DNA from: Alsobacter sp046349155 | GTDB taxonomy: Bacteria; Pseudomonadota; Alphaproteobacteria; Rhizobiales; Beijerinckiaceae | Length of the DNA: 64,000 bases | Direction of reading: 5' to 3' | NCBI GenBank assembly: GCA_046349155.1 | Contig: JAXMCW010000004.1 | Location: 1-64,000 of the forward strand | In this document: in pieces, positions 24,323 to 33,002 of the stretch | How positions within the stretch are numbered: the stretch's first letter is position 1 | Layout: each line of letters begins with the position of its first letter | Notes under the pieces: model-generated | Told to the model about the DNA's origin: nothing | The model's database searches: none | What the model saw: only the letters and a program-made list of their open reading frames with translations | Translations under genes and position numbers: made by a program

Positions 24323-24802
24323 ATGCACCCCACCCGCAACACGCTTCCTCTCTCCATCCGGGAAGCCTCCGTCGCAGTCCTGAACCGGCATCTTGCGGCG
24401 GCGATCGACCTGCATGCGCAGATCAAGCAGGCCCACTGGAACGTGGTCGGGACCGGCTTCATCGCGGTCCACGAACTGTTCGACGCCATCGCGAGCCTGG
24501 TCGATGACCAGTCGGACCTCATCGCCGAACGCGCGCGCACGCTCGGGGGCGGGGCGCAGGGCACGATCCAGGTCGCCGCGGCGAACAGCTTCCTGGTGCC
24601 CTACAGCCTCGGCGTGGCAGACACGAAGGAGCACCTCTTCGCCGTCGCGGGTGCGCTCGCGGCCTACGAGCAGTCGGTGCGCGACGCGATCGACACCACC
24701 GCGTCGGCGGGCGACACCGAAACATCCGACATCTTCACGGAGATCGGGCGGGCCCTCGCGAAGCAGCTCTGGTTCGTCGAGGCACACCTGGCGAAGGCGT
24801 AG
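24323..24802 (+). CDS. dps: Dps-family ferritin-like protein
   Basis: DNA-protection-in-starvation ferritin of 159 residues, which forms a dodecamer that oxidises and stores iron and shields DNA. The inter-subunit ferroxidase residues are H38 in QAHWNV, H50, D65 and E69 in DLIAERARTLGG. All are present, so it should be active. AAGGAGG lies 11 nt upstream of the ATG. It is convergent with the OhrR-like regulator. The pairing of Dps with a peroxide-type regulator nearby suggests an oxidative-stress context. Confidence 0.93.
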   Translation: MHPTRNTLPLSIREASVAVLNRHLAAAIDLHAQIKQAHWNVVGTGFIAVHELFDAIASLVDDQSDLIAERARTLGGGAQGTIQVAAANSFLVPYSLGVADTKEHLFAVAGALAAYEQSVRDAIDTTASAGDTETSDIFTEIGRALAKQLWFVEAHLAKA

Positions 24803-24826
24803 CCGCCGGGGACCTGCCCCGCACGA

Positions 24827-24848
24827 GGCTTCGCCGTTCCGCGAAGCC
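24827..24848. terminator. Hairpin between convergent dps and marR-type gene
   Basis: Perfect arms GGCTTCGC (24827-24834) and GCGAAGCC (24841-24848) surround a 6-nt loop. It sits between two convergent stops (24802 and 24852), as a bidirectional terminator would. No T-tract is present. Confidence 0.5.
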
Positions 24849-24851
24849 CGC

Positions 24852-25334
24852 CTATGAGGTCGCCGCCTCCAGCCGGTCGCGGATGCGCAGCAGCGCGTCC
24901 TGCACCGCCTTGCGGTCTTCCGGGGTCTCGCCGATCGCCTCTGCGATCGCCACGTTGATCGACGGCACCTTGCCGGCCGCCTTGCGCCCCTTGGCTGCGA
25001 GATCGATCGTGACCACGCGCTCGTCCTCGGAACTCCGCGTCCGGGTCACGTAGCCCGTCTTCTCGAGCCGCTTCAGCATGGGCGTCAGCGTGCTCGGCTC
25101 CAGCTTCAGGCGCTCGGCCAGGCGGGAGACGGATTGTTCGCCTTCGTGCCAGAGAACGACCAGCACGAGATATTGCGGGTAGGTAATGCCGAGCTCGTCC
25201 AGAAGCGGGCGATAGAGCCGGTTGAACATGTGTGCGGTTGAGTACACCGCGAAACAGAAGTGCTTGTCGAGATCGAGCATGCCGGGGTCCGCGAGCGAGG
25301 GCGACCGGTCACGGGATCGATCGCGCTTCTTCAT
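24852..25334 (-). CDS. OhrR-like MarR-family regulator
   Basis: Winged-helix regulator of 160 residues. C27 in LDKHFCFAVYST, with Y31 and Y41 following, matches the organic-peroxide-sensing cysteine environment of OhrR. The recognition region is EPSTLTPMLKRLEKTGYVTR and the wing SSEDERVV. Such proteins release DNA when the cysteine is oxidised. No ohr gene is next to it. The divergent gene is a large histidine kinase, and a palindrome lies between them at 25364-25380. Confidence 0.88.
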   Translation of the reverse strand: MKKRDRSRDRSPSLADPGMLDLDKHFCFAVYSTAHMFNRLYRPLLDELGITYPQYLVLVVLWHEGEQSVSRLAERLKLEPSTLTPMLKRLEKTGYVTRTRSSEDERVVTIDLAAKGRKAAGKVPSINVAIAEAIGETPEDRKAVQDALLRIRDRLEAATS

Positions 25335-25363
25335 GCGATATTGACGGAGGAGTGTCCTTTAGC

Positions 25364-25380
25364 GCAATAATAATTATCGC
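25364..25380. promoter_or_regulatory. AT-rich palindrome, candidate MarR/OhrR operator
   Basis: GCAATAAT (25364-25371) and ATTATCGC (25373-25380) pair with one mismatch around a single base. The site is in the 66-base gap between the divergent OhrR-like gene and the histidine kinase gene. AT-rich palindromes of this size are typical MarR-family operators. Binding is inferred. Confidence 0.5.
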
Positions 25381-25400
25381 ATCAAGTAAATGGGGCTTGC

Positions 25401-28400
25401 GTGGTGGTCGCCTTCCTGAAGGCTCTCGGAAGGAAACGGCTTTTCCTCGCTTGCTGGCTTGTCGTCGCCGCGTCTGGCGCCACGGGCGCCCTCGCGAGCG
25501 ACGTTCCAGCGGCGGCCGTCTCGCCGGACGTGCTCACGCTTCCGGTGACGGCAGGGACGGATATCCGTTTTCGCCGGACGCGCCTCGAGCAGGGACTGTC
25601 GCAGACCCGTGTCTCCCACATCGTCCAGGACGACAAGGGCTTCCTTTGGTTCGGCACCCAGCACGGGCTCAATCGCTTCGACGGGCGTGACTTTCGGCTC
25701 TTCAAGCACGAGGCCGGGCAGCCCGGCAGCCTCAGCGGCGTCTTCATCTACGCCCTCTTCAAGGACCGTGATGGCGCGCTGTGGGTCGGCAGCGACCAGG
25801 GCCTCGACGTCTACGATCCCGAGACGGAGACCTTCCGCCACGTGCGGGTGGACAATGACAATCCCGTCGTCAACCACGTGAGCCAGGACGAGGCGGGACT
25901 GATCTGGCTTGCCACCGTGCAAGGGCTCTATCGGCTGGACCCGCGGACCGGGCAGACACGACGGTTCCTGCACGATCCGGGCGATGCTGCGAGCCTCGCA
26001 AGCAACGACGTCAAGTCGTCCGGGCTCGACCGCGAGGGACAGTTCTGGGTCGCAACGGGGGAGGGCCTCGAGGCGTTCGACCGGGCTGCCGGAAAGGCCA
26101 CGTTCCGGATTCCCATCAAGGAGAGCGTCCGCGAATTCTACTTCCACGAAGACCGGGCCGGGACGTTCTGGATCGTATACGGATCCGGCAACGGCCTTGC
26201 GCAATACGACAGGGCCACGAAGACGCTGACCCGCTTCGCCCTCGAAGGCGGGCAGGCCGGTGGCTCGGGGCTGACGGGCGTCTACGCGATCCTGGAGGAC
26301 CACGAAGGAACCATCTGGCTCGGCACCATGGGCGAGGGCCTGATGCGCTACGACCGGCGGGAGCGGTCTTTCACGGCCTACCGTCATGACCCCGGCAGCA
26401 TCGAGACCCTGGCTGAAAACCGGGTGATCGCGCTGTTCGAAGACACGCAGCAGAACATCTGGGTCGGGTTGCACGCGAGCCCGCCCAACAGCTTCCCGGC
26501 CGTGAAGCTTCCCTTCGAACGGATCGTGACGCCCGTCTCCGACCCCAAGGCCATCGGCGAAACGCTGGTGAACACGGTCTTCACAGACACCGAAGGCGTC
26601 CTGTGGGTCGGGGCCGGAGGGGCCCTGGGCCGCATCGACCGCGATGCCGGCGGCAGCAGCACCGTCGCTCTGCCGGGCGGAGGGCCCGTCGAGGTCCTGA
26701 CGATCCGCGAGCATCCGGCCGGTGTTCTGTGGGTCGGCACGCTCGGGCGAGGCCTCTTCCGGATCGATCGCGAGAGCGGGAGCATCGCGACGTACCGGCA
26801 CATGGAGGGAGACCCCGCGTCCCTTGGAAGCGACATCGTCACGCGCATCGCCGTCGACAAGGCAGGCACGATGTGGCTTGCCACCTGGAATGGGCTCAAC
26901 CGCTTCGATCCGGTCAGCGGGCGCTTCGAGACTTTCAAGCGCAATCCGCAAAGCGCCGCCGAAGGCTACTTCTCGATCGCCGAGGATCCTTCCGGCGACC
27001 TGTGGGTGGGAAGCACGTCGGGGCTCTATCGTTTCTCCTCCGGGACGGGCGCCTTTCGCGGCTTCACCCACGACCCCGGCCGGCCCGGCGCGCTCAGCAA
27101 CAACACGGTCAACTCCGTGCTCGTCGACGATCGCGGCGCGTTGTGGGTGGGAACGCAGAACGGGCTGAACCTGCTCGAGAAGGACAGCAAAGCCTTCCGC
27201 ACCTTCGGGAAGTCCGACGGATTGCCGGGCGACGTCGTGAGCTGCCTCCTTGAGGAGGGCAAGGGCGTGCTCTGGATGAGCACGAACAAGGGGATCGCGC
27301 GGCTCGACACGGGCTCGATGACCTTTACGGCCTTCACGTCCGCGGACGGGCTTCCCGGCGACGACCTCAGCGGCTGGAACGCTTGCCACCGTGCGCCCTC
27401 CGGCGAGATGGTGTTTGGCGGCTTTTCCGGCGCGACGGCCTTCCGGCCAGAAAAGGCCACAGAGGCGGAGATCCGCCCTCCTGTCGGGATCTCCGAGGTC
27501 CGGCTCGCAGGCGAACTCCTGAGCCCGGCGCAGCGCCCCAGGACGGCTCCTGGCAGCCTGCGGACGCTCGTGGTCCCGAGCGACCGGAACGAGTTCACGA
27601 TCTCCTATGCGGCTATGTGTTTTCGCAACCCCGAGGGGGTGCGCTATCGCTACCGCATGGCGGGCCTGGACACGGCCTGGCACGAGGTGGACAGCCAACG
27701 GCGCGTGGCGAGCTATACGTCCGTTCCGGCCGGCGACTATCGCTTCGAGGTGCAGGCGCGGACGGGACGAAGCGACTGGGCGGAACCCGGCGATGTGCTG
27801 GAAGTGACGGTGCTTCCTCCGTGGTGGGCGCTGTGGTGGGTCAGGGGGGTGGGCCTCGCGCTCCTGGTCGCGGCGGCCTTCACGGCCTACAGGATTCGGC
27901 TTGCTCGGATTGACCGGCAATACGCGATCCGTCTTGAGGAACGCGTCGTCGAGCGCACGCGAATTGCGCGCGAGATCCACGACTCCCTGCTGCAAGGCTT
28001 CCAGGGCCTCATCCTGCGCCTGCAGGCGATCCGCAACATCCTGCCGCACCGGCCGGACGAGGCTGCAACCCTGCTGGACACGGCGCTCGATCGCGCCGAC
28101 GCCGCGATTGCAGAGGGGCGCGACAAGGTCGTCGAATTGCGCGCGCCGGTCGGCATCGAGCTGGACCTCCCCGAAGCTCTTGCGTCGCTTCGTGACGAGC
28201 TTGACGAGTATGGGACCACCACCGCGACCTTCGGTCTGGTGATCGAGGGACGCCCGCGCGCCGTCGGAGACTTCGTGCGGGACGAGGTCTTCCAGATCGC
28301 CCGGGAGGCGGTCCGCAACGTGGTGCGCCATGCCAAGGCGGGACGGATCGAAGTCGAGCTCTCTTTCGGACGCAAGGCCCTCTCGCTGCGGGTCCGGGAT

Positions 28401-28613
28401 GACGGCGTTGGCATGGACGATGCCACGCGAGGGGAGGGTCGGAAGGGACATTGGGGGTTGCAGGGCATGCGGGAGCGGGCGACGAGGATCGGAGGCCGCC
28501 TGACCGTCTGGAGCCAGCCGGGCGCCGGGACGGAAGTGGAGATGACCATACCCGCGGCGAACGCCTATCTTCGGATGCCGCGCCGGACCGCAGACGAGAA
28601 ACGGAGGGCCTAG
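25401..28613 (+). CDS. Propeller-type sensor histidine kinase (NarL partner class)
   Basis: Membrane sensor kinase of 1070 residues. A signal or membrane anchor spans about 12-33. Around thirteen Reg_prop repeats (for example LWVGSDQGLDVYDP, MWLATWNGLNRFDP, LWVGTQNGLNLLE) form two beta-propellers over about 60-660. A Y_Y_Y domain follows with YRMAGLDTAWHEVD. One membrane helix lies near 810-830. The HisKA_3 phosphoacceptor is the His in REIHDSLLQGFQG. The ATPase domain has EAVRNVVRHA and DDGVGMD. There is no fused receiver. The LuxR-type regulator gene starts five bases downstream. The periplasmic propellers resemble polysaccharide sensors of other bacteria, but the ligand is unknown. Confidence 0.92.
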   Translation: MVVAFLKALGRKRLFLACWLVVAASGATGALASDVPAAAVSPDVLTLPVTAGTDIRFRRTRLEQGLSQTRVSHIVQDDKGFLWFGTQHGLNRFDGRDFRLFKHEAGQPGSLSGVFIYALFKDRDGALWVGSDQGLDVYDPETETFRHVRVDNDNPVVNHVSQDEAGLIWLATVQGLYRLDPRTGQTRRFLHDPGDAASLASNDVKSSGLDREGQFWVATGEGLEAFDRAAGKATFRIPIKESVREFYFHEDRAGTFWIVYGSGNGLAQYDRATKTLTRFALEGGQAGGSGLTGVYAILEDHEGTIWLGTMGEGLMRYDRRERSFTAYRHDPGSIETLAENRVIALFEDTQQNIWVGLHASPPNSFPAVKLPFERIVTPVSDPKAIGETLVNTVFTDTEGVLWVGAGGALGRIDRDAGGSSTVALPGGGPVEVLTIREHPAGVLWVGTLGRGLFRIDRESGSIATYRHMEGDPASLGSDIVTRIAVDKAGTMWLATWNGLNRFDPVSGRFETFKRNPQSAAEGYFSIAEDPSGDLWVGSTSGLYRFSSGTGAFRGFTHDPGRPGALSNNTVNSVLVDDRGALWVGTQNGLNLLEKDSKAFRTFGKSDGLPGDVVSCLLEEGKGVLWMSTNKGIARLDTGSMTFTAFTSADGLPGDDLSGWNACHRAPSGEMVFGGFSGATAFRPEKATEAEIRPPVGISEVRLAGELLSPAQRPRTAPGSLRTLVVPSDRNEFTISYAAMCFRNPEGVRYRYRMAGLDTAWHEVDSQRRVASYTSVPAGDYRFEVQARTGRSDWAEPGDVLEVTVLPPWWALWWVRGVGLALLVAAAFTAYRIRLARIDRQYAIRLEERVVERTRIAREIHDSLLQGFQGLILRLQAIRNILPHRPDEAATLLDTALDRADAAIAEGRDKVVELRAPVGIELDLPEALASLRDELDEYGTTTATFGLVIEGRPRAVGDFVRDEVFQIAREAVRNVVRHAKAGRIEVELSFGRKALSLRVRDDGVGMDDATRGEGRKGHWGLQGMRERATRIGGRLTVWSQPGAGTEVEMTIPAANAYLRMPRRTADEKRRA

Positions 28614-28618
28614 GCGCC

Positions 28619-29254
28619 ATGGCAACGCCGATCACTGTGCTCGTGGTGGACGATCACCCGCTCATGCGGGAAGGCATCGCGGCGCTGCTGGCGCCCGAGC
28701 CTGATTTGACCCTGATCGGCGAAGCGGCAGACGGCGAGCAGGCGGTCACCATGCACCGCAAGTTCCGCCCTGACGTCACGCTCCTGGACCTGCAGATGCC
28801 GCGGACCGGTGGGATCGCTGCGCTCACGGCCATCCGCGCGGAAGCGCCGGCGGCACGGATTGTCGTCCTGACCACGTATGCCGGCGATGCGCTGGCGAGG
28901 CGAGCGCTCAAGGCCGGCGCCCAGGCCTATCTTCTCAAGAGCACCGTGCGGAAGGACCTGACGGACACGATCCGGGCTGTCAATCGCGGACAGGTTCGCG
29001 TGTCGCCGGAGGTCGCGAGCGCTATGGCAAGCCAGATGGGCGCCGAAGACCTGAGCCCGCGCGAACTCGACGTTCTTGGGCTGGTGGCGGCGGGCAACTC
29101 CAACAAGCGCGTGGCCTTGGCCCTCGGCCTCTCGGAAGAAACCGTGAAGGGGCACATCAAGAACGTTCTCGGGAAGCTTGGTGCACGCGATCGGACCCAT
29201 GCCGTGTCCCTGGCTCTCGCGCGCGGTCTCATCTCGCCTGTCGACCCCTCGTGA
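28619..29254 (+). CDS. NarL/LuxR-type response regulator
   Basis: This encodes 211 residues from the ATG at 28619. The receiver domain has acidic DD (11-12), phospho-acceptor D57 in TLLDLQMP, T in VVLTTY and K in LLKSTVRKD. The LuxR-type HTH spans about 145-205 (LSPRELDVLGLVAAGNSNK, LSEETVKGHIKNVLGKLGA). It is five bases after the propeller kinase, so it is that kinase's partner. Targets are unknown; the DoxX-like gene that follows is a candidate. Confidence 0.92.
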   Translation: MATPITVLVVDDHPLMREGIAALLAPEPDLTLIGEAADGEQAVTMHRKFRPDVTLLDLQMPRTGGIAALTAIRAEAPAARIVVLTTYAGDALARRALKAGAQAYLLKSTVRKDLTDTIRAVNRGQVRVSPEVASAMASQMGAEDLSPRELDVLGLVAAGNSNKRVALALGLSEETVKGHIKNVLGKLGARDRTHAVSLALARGLISPVDPS

Positions 29255-29266
29255 AATTAGCTGGAT

Positions 29267-29283
29267 ACCCCCTCGTTCGGGGT
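29267..29283. terminator. Weak hairpin after the response regulator gene
   Basis: ACCCC and GGGGT pair around CTCGTTC, 13 bases past the stop. It is short and has no T-tract. Confidence 0.3.
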
Positions 29284-29330
29284 GTGCGCCTCGTCGGTAG
29301 CGGCCTTAGCCTTTTCCGAAGAGGTGACGC

Positions 29331-29711
29331 GTGCAACGCCTTTTCTCGACGTTCCCTGGTTCATGGCCCGGGCTTGGACTTCTCATCCTGCGGATCACGG
29401 TCGGCGCGATAGTCGTGCTGGTCAGCATGGATCCCGAGGGCCATGCGGGGTTCATGGCTGAGCCAGGGCAGCACCTCCGGGTCCAAGTTCCCGCCGGACT
29501 CGTGTCGACGTGCTTGGCCCTGGGCTTGGCGACGCCCCTGGCCTCCGGCCTCGTGGTGGTCGCGCTCCTCGCTTTCGGCCACGACCTCGTCCTGTCGTCC
29601 CGGCTCATGCTTGCGGGAGCGAGCTTGAGCCTCATCATGCTGGGACCGGGAGCTTGGTCTCTCGATTCCAGGATCTACGGGCGCAAGCAAATCAGATTTG
29701 GCGACGACTAG
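29331..29711 (+). CDS. Small DoxX-like membrane protein
   Basis: This encodes 126 residues. Three to four hydrophobic segments are seen (about 14-32, 55-80 and 85-108), and the C-terminal LGPGAWSLDSRIYGRKQI is common in DoxX-like proteins. GAAGAGG precedes the ATG region by about 13 bases. It lies downstream of the two-component genes and may be their target, but a hairpin separates them. The function is unknown. Confidence 0.7.
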   Translation: MQRLFSTFPGSWPGLGLLILRITVGAIVVLVSMDPEGHAGFMAEPGQHLRVQVPAGLVSTCLALGLATPLASGLVVVALLAFGHDLVLSSRLMLAGASLSLIMLGPGAWSLDSRIYGRKQIRFGDD

Positions 29712-30019
29712 TCCCAAGGCTTCCCGCGATACCGACCGTCGATCGAGGCGAGACACGCCGGCTTGCACTGCCAAGACTGCGCATCGAACGACACCCGGGC
29801 TGCGAGAAGGTGTCTGCTTCCGACGCGAACCGGCACGTGGGAAAGTCTGTCGCCCCGGCCCAGACCGAAGGGCTGGAATTGGCGCACGGGCGCCGAGTTC
29901 CCACACCTGAACAATCGACCCACGCGGAGTCGACGTGGCACCCGGAATGCAGCGCCCCGATCCAGCGTTCGGCCGGTGGCGTGTCGCCCGCCGGAGCTTT
30001 CGGCTGGCAGCCGGGATCG
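29712..30019. other. Noncoding gap between convergent genes
   Basis: No supported gene is present. Open frames here lack ribosome-binding sites and recognisable motifs. No clear repeat or terminator is seen. Confidence 0.4.
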
Positions 30020-30631
30020 TCACTCGGCCGAGCGTATGGCGCAGCTGAGAAGCCTGGCGACGAGTCGACGGCGTTCCTCGTCTTCGACGTCGACCCTTTG
30101 CATCGAGGTCCACACGGGAAAGGCCATGAGCGCCACGACGAGCTGGAGCACGGTTTCGGGCAAAGCTTCTTCCGCGACAGCCTCCCTGACCAGCGCGGCA
30201 ACGCCCGCTTCAACGGCGCGCAGGAAACCGTCCAGCTCGGGGATGAGATGCCGGTCGGCATAGGCCTTGGTAAGCCGAAGGGCTCCACGTCGGTAGAAGC
30301 TGTCGACCTCCGCGACCAGGCGCCGCAGTCGCGCATCCCTTCCAACGATGCCGTCGAACGGTTCCGAAGCCCGATCGGGGACCGGCGGGTCCATTTCCGT
30401 CCAGACATGCGCGCCGCAGGCCATGACCAACGATCCCACGGTGGGAAAGTGTCGATAGACCGTCGCCGCGCCGATGCCGGCTCGCTGGGCAATGTCCACG
30501 AAGGACGTGGCGGCGACACCCTGCTCGTCGTGCAGTTGCATCGTTGCGCTCACGATGCGCTCCCGCGTCTCGGCCTGGGCTTTCGCGCGATCGTTCATCC
30601 GGTAGCTGCGCCGTTCCGTTCGATCCGTCAT
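30020..30631 (-). CDS. TetR-family regulator
   Basis: This encodes 203 residues from the ATG at 30631; an ATG eleven codons later is an alternative. The N-terminal HTH is TSFVDIAQRAGIGAATVYRHFPT (split here into DIAQRAGIG and ATVYRHF), with the ligand-binding helical domain after it. The gene is divergent from a cupin gene. A short perfect palindrome overlaps its start codon (30626-30638). Control of the cupin gene and itself is likely. Confidence 0.88.
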   Translation of the reverse strand: MTDRTERRSYRMNDRAKAQAETRERIVSATMQLHDEQGVAATSFVDIAQRAGIGAATVYRHFPTVGSLVMACGAHVWTEMDPPVPDRASEPFDGIVGRDARLRRLVAEVDSFYRRGALRLTKAYADRHLIPELDGFLRAVEAGVAALVREAVAEEALPETVLQLVVALMAFPVWTSMQRVDVEDEERRRLVARLLSCAIRSAE

Positions 30632-30638
30632 ATTGACG
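30626..30638. promoter_or_regulatory. Short palindrome over the TetR start
   Basis: CGTCA and TGACG are perfect complements around TAT. TTGACG within it could also serve as a -35 hexamer for the rightward cupin gene. It is a plausible TetR operator. Confidence 0.35.
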
Positions 30639-30714
30639 ATAACGAGATTCCGTGAAATTGTTTCCTCACCAAATATGCCGGTCCCGCCGCCCGAAGTCCA
30701 ACAAGGATCCCGCC

Positions 30715-31182
30715 ATGTCCACGCTTGCCTCCGCAATGAGTGCACCATCCCACGCGGGTGAACGCCGGTTTCTCGGATTGCCGACCTGGATCAAGGCCGA
30801 TCGGGACATGACCGGCGGTCACTTCAGCCTGATAGAGCAGGTCTTGCCGGCGGGCTTCGAATCGCCATGGCACGTGCACCGGTCCGAGGACGAGTCGTTC
30901 TACGTCCTCGAAGGCCAGCTATCGGTGATCGTCGAAGGCGCGCGCACGCTGCTTCGGGCGGGCGACTACGCCTTCGGCCCGCGAGGCATCCCGCACGGCT
31001 TTCGCATTGAAGGCAGCGAGCCGGCCAGGATCCTTCTCATGACGACGGGAAGCGATTTTGCCGACTTCATCGAAGAGGCGAGTGTCTCCTGCGATACGCC
31101 GCCGGCTGCTCCCGACTTGGCTCTGCTGGCGGCAGCCGCAGAACGTCACAACATCTCCATTCTCGGTCCCCTGCCGCACTAG
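30715..31182 (+). CDS. Cupin-domain protein
   Basis: This encodes 155 residues from the ATG at 30715, with AAGGATC upstream. It is a single beta-barrel cupin. Motif 1 HVHRSEDESFYVLEG supplies two His, a Glu and the glycine (about 54-68). Motif 2 is GPRGIPHGFRIEG with the last His. A metal-binding dioxygenase, isomerase or sensor role is possible. Divergent from a TetR regulator, it is probably that regulator's target. A strong hairpin follows the stop. Confidence 0.85.
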   Translation: MSTLASAMSAPSHAGERRFLGLPTWIKADRDMTGGHFSLIEQVLPAGFESPWHVHRSEDESFYVLEGQLSVIVEGARTLLRAGDYAFGPRGIPHGFRIEGSEPARILLMTTGSDFADFIEEASVSCDTPPAAPDLALLAAAAERHNISILGPLPH

Positions 31183-31197
31183 CTGCGAGGACGCGAC

Positions 31198-31227
31198 CCC
31201 GGCGGCCACCCCAGTGGCCACGCCGGG
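31198..31227. terminator. Strong hairpin after the cupin gene
   Basis: GGCCAC/GTGGCC around CCCA is extended by CCCGGC and GCCGGG with a 2-nt bulge. It starts 16 bases after the stop and has no T-tract. The next 240 bases (31228-31467) hold no supported gene. Confidence 0.5.
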
Positions 31228-31467
31228 CACCTCGCGGACAAGGCCGCGTTCCGCCCCTTCTCGATCAGTTCGATCAGGGCCATCCTGTCGTCGGACGTCG
31301 GCGTCACCTGCTCCAGGGTCAGCTTCGCAACCGAAGCCTCGCCGAAGTTGGGCGATCAGCGGCCCGCTCCTGCACCCGTCCCTGGAACACGAGCTACAGC
31401 CGGAAGCGGGAAACATCCCTTCAAACGGATTTGGGCTGCGGACTCATGGTCCGCGGAAGTCGCTGAC

Positions 31468-31983
31468 CTAGTCCATTGCTCCTTCATCGGCTCTCCGCCA
31501 CGAACCGTCCGTATGGGACTTCAGTTCATGGTTCCCGACATGGATCGGAATAGGCGTCGGAAGATGCCAAACATCGGAGTCTCTTCGGGGATCGAGCCTC
31601 CACATCATCATGGCCACCGCCCCGCCTGGTTCGAGGATCATCAGCGGTGCGTGCCACGTGTTGGGGTGGATGATGATCCCCGACGTTCCCCCGGCGATCC
31701 GCCAATGCAAATCGCGCAGGTTCGGTGAACCATCGGACAGACATGGGGCAACCGCATGGATCCAAGACGCTACGCCCAGTGGAAGGAAAACCTGGGCCGA
31801 GCGTTCATGTCTCTCAAGAATCTCGAATGCATGGCGGCCATCGCGTTTAGGCTGGGGCCGAAGAATCTCGAGGCAAATTCGCGCTCCCGTGGGCTGCGGA
31901 TGGAGAAGCGCCGAGCAGTCGTGGGGCGATACGTCGGGGCCTCGGAGGTCTGTCAAAAGTGCGGCGGGATTGAAGTTCGACAT
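31468..31983 (-). CDS. Ureidoglycolate lyase-like (AllA family) protein
   Basis: This encodes 171 residues. ERHERSAQVFLPLG and GIIIHPNTWHAPLMILEPGG correspond to the two conserved blocks of the AllA cupin-like fold, with the expected overall length. AllA releases glyoxylate and urea from ureidoglycolate. Here the neighbours are sugar-acid/aminosugar enzymes rather than purine genes, so the substrate may differ. It is the last gene of the minus-strand cluster, 53 bases after the aldolase. The ribosome-binding site is weak. Confidence 0.7.
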   Translation of the reverse strand: MSNFNPAALLTDLRGPDVSPHDCSALLHPQPTGARICLEILRPQPKRDGRHAFEILERHERSAQVFLPLGVASWIHAVAPCLSDGSPNLRDLHWRIAGGTSGIIIHPNTWHAPLMILEPGGAVAMMMWRLDPRRDSDVWHLPTPIPIHVGNHELKSHTDGSWRRADEGAMD

Positions 31984-32036
31984 AGGGAAATGCTTTGCCT
32001 GTTGGGCGACCGAAGGCCTCGGCTTGGACGTTTCGG

Positions 32037-32966
32037 TCAGATCGCTTCGAGGAAATCCACGCCGCTAAGGTCATTGGAATCTCGCAGGCCCCGGAACTCG
32101 GCCTTGAGGACACCTTCCTGCTCGGCGTCGTAGTAGTTGCCAAAGGGGCGCCGGCAGTAGCCTGCGTCAGCTCCCTGCCACGCCATGCCACGCTTGATGA
32201 TCGCGGTCATGTTCCTTGCAAGCGAAAAAAAGATGATCGTATTCGCCTTGGCCTGAAGGGCACGGGCCCCTTCGACATCGCCGGATGCGACCGCGCGTTC
32301 GATCCTGAGGAAAAGTTCCGGCATGAGGTTGTAGAAGGAACCGATGATCCCATCGGCCCCATAGGAGAAGCCGGACAGAGCCATCTCGTCCGAGCCGGAA
32401 TACACGCGGAAGTCAGGCCCTATCTCCTGCTTGATCCTCAGGATGTCGAACTGGGTCTGTGCCGTGTATTTGATCCCGGCGACCCTTGGAATGGTGGCAA
32501 GGCGCGCAATGAGTGAAAAGCCCATCACTCCTGCCATCGGCACGTTGTAGACGATCATCGGCAGGTCTGTAGCGCCTGCTACGTCTCTGTAGAAATCATG
32601 GATCTGGTCCTGGCTAAAGGCCCAGTAGAATGGCGGCACGGAAGAGACGGCGTCGGCACCCGCTGACTGCGCGTGCTCTGCGAGTTCCACCGATAGCTTC
32701 GTTCCTATGGCGCCCACATGCACGATCACCGGGAGGCGCTTCCCAGTCTCATCGATCACGACTTCGACGACTCGCTTCCGCTCCTCCTGGGACATCAGGA
32801 AGCCCTCTCCGGTGCTCCCGGTCAGGTAGAGCCCTTCGATGCCCTTGCGGATGAGAAAGCGCGTGCAGCTTCGCAGGCGTGCTTCGTCAAGTCGCTCGTC
32901 CCGATCGAAGGGCGTGATCATCGCGGGGATGACCCCGCGGATCTCGCTCATCTCAAAAGCCGGCAT
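32037..32966 (-). CDS. N-acetylneuraminate-lyase-like aldolase (DapA superfamily)
   Basis: Class I pyruvate-dependent aldolase of 309 residues. The Schiff-base lysine is K166 in GIKYTAQ and the catalytic tyrosine Y140 in YNVP. LTGSTGEGF (48-56) binds the keto-acid. The segments GIEGLYLTGSTGE and GADGIIGSFYN favour the sialic-acid-lyase branch over DHDPS. AAGGAG lies 7 nt before the ATG. A sialidase-like gene and a sugar ABC transporter in the same cluster suit a role in splitting a nonulosonic or related sugar acid. Confidence 0.85.
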   Translation of the reverse strand: MPAFEMSEIRGVIPAMITPFDRDERLDEARLRSCTRFLIRKGIEGLYLTGSTGEGFLMSQEERKRVVEVVIDETGKRLPVIVHVGAIGTKLSVELAEHAQSAGADAVSSVPPFYWAFSQDQIHDFYRDVAGATDLPMIVYNVPMAGVMGFSLIARLATIPRVAGIKYTAQTQFDILRIKQEIGPDFRVYSGSDEMALSGFSYGADGIIGSFYNLMPELFLRIERAVASGDVEGARALQAKANTIIFFSLARNMTAIIKRGMAWQGADAGYCRRPFGNYYDAEQEGVLKAEFRGLRDSNDLSGVDFLEAI

Positions 32967-33002
32967 GATTGATCTCCTTTGCCCTCTCGCGTCCGTGCCT
33001 GC

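Noticed and set aside
25374..28625. 1083-codon minus-strand frame
   Set aside because: It mirrors the propeller kinase, is His/Arg/Pro-rich and shows no domain.
31228..31467. Possible decayed gene fragment after the cupin
   Set aside because: One minus frame reads protein-like for about 30 residues but has no identifiable family and is interrupted.
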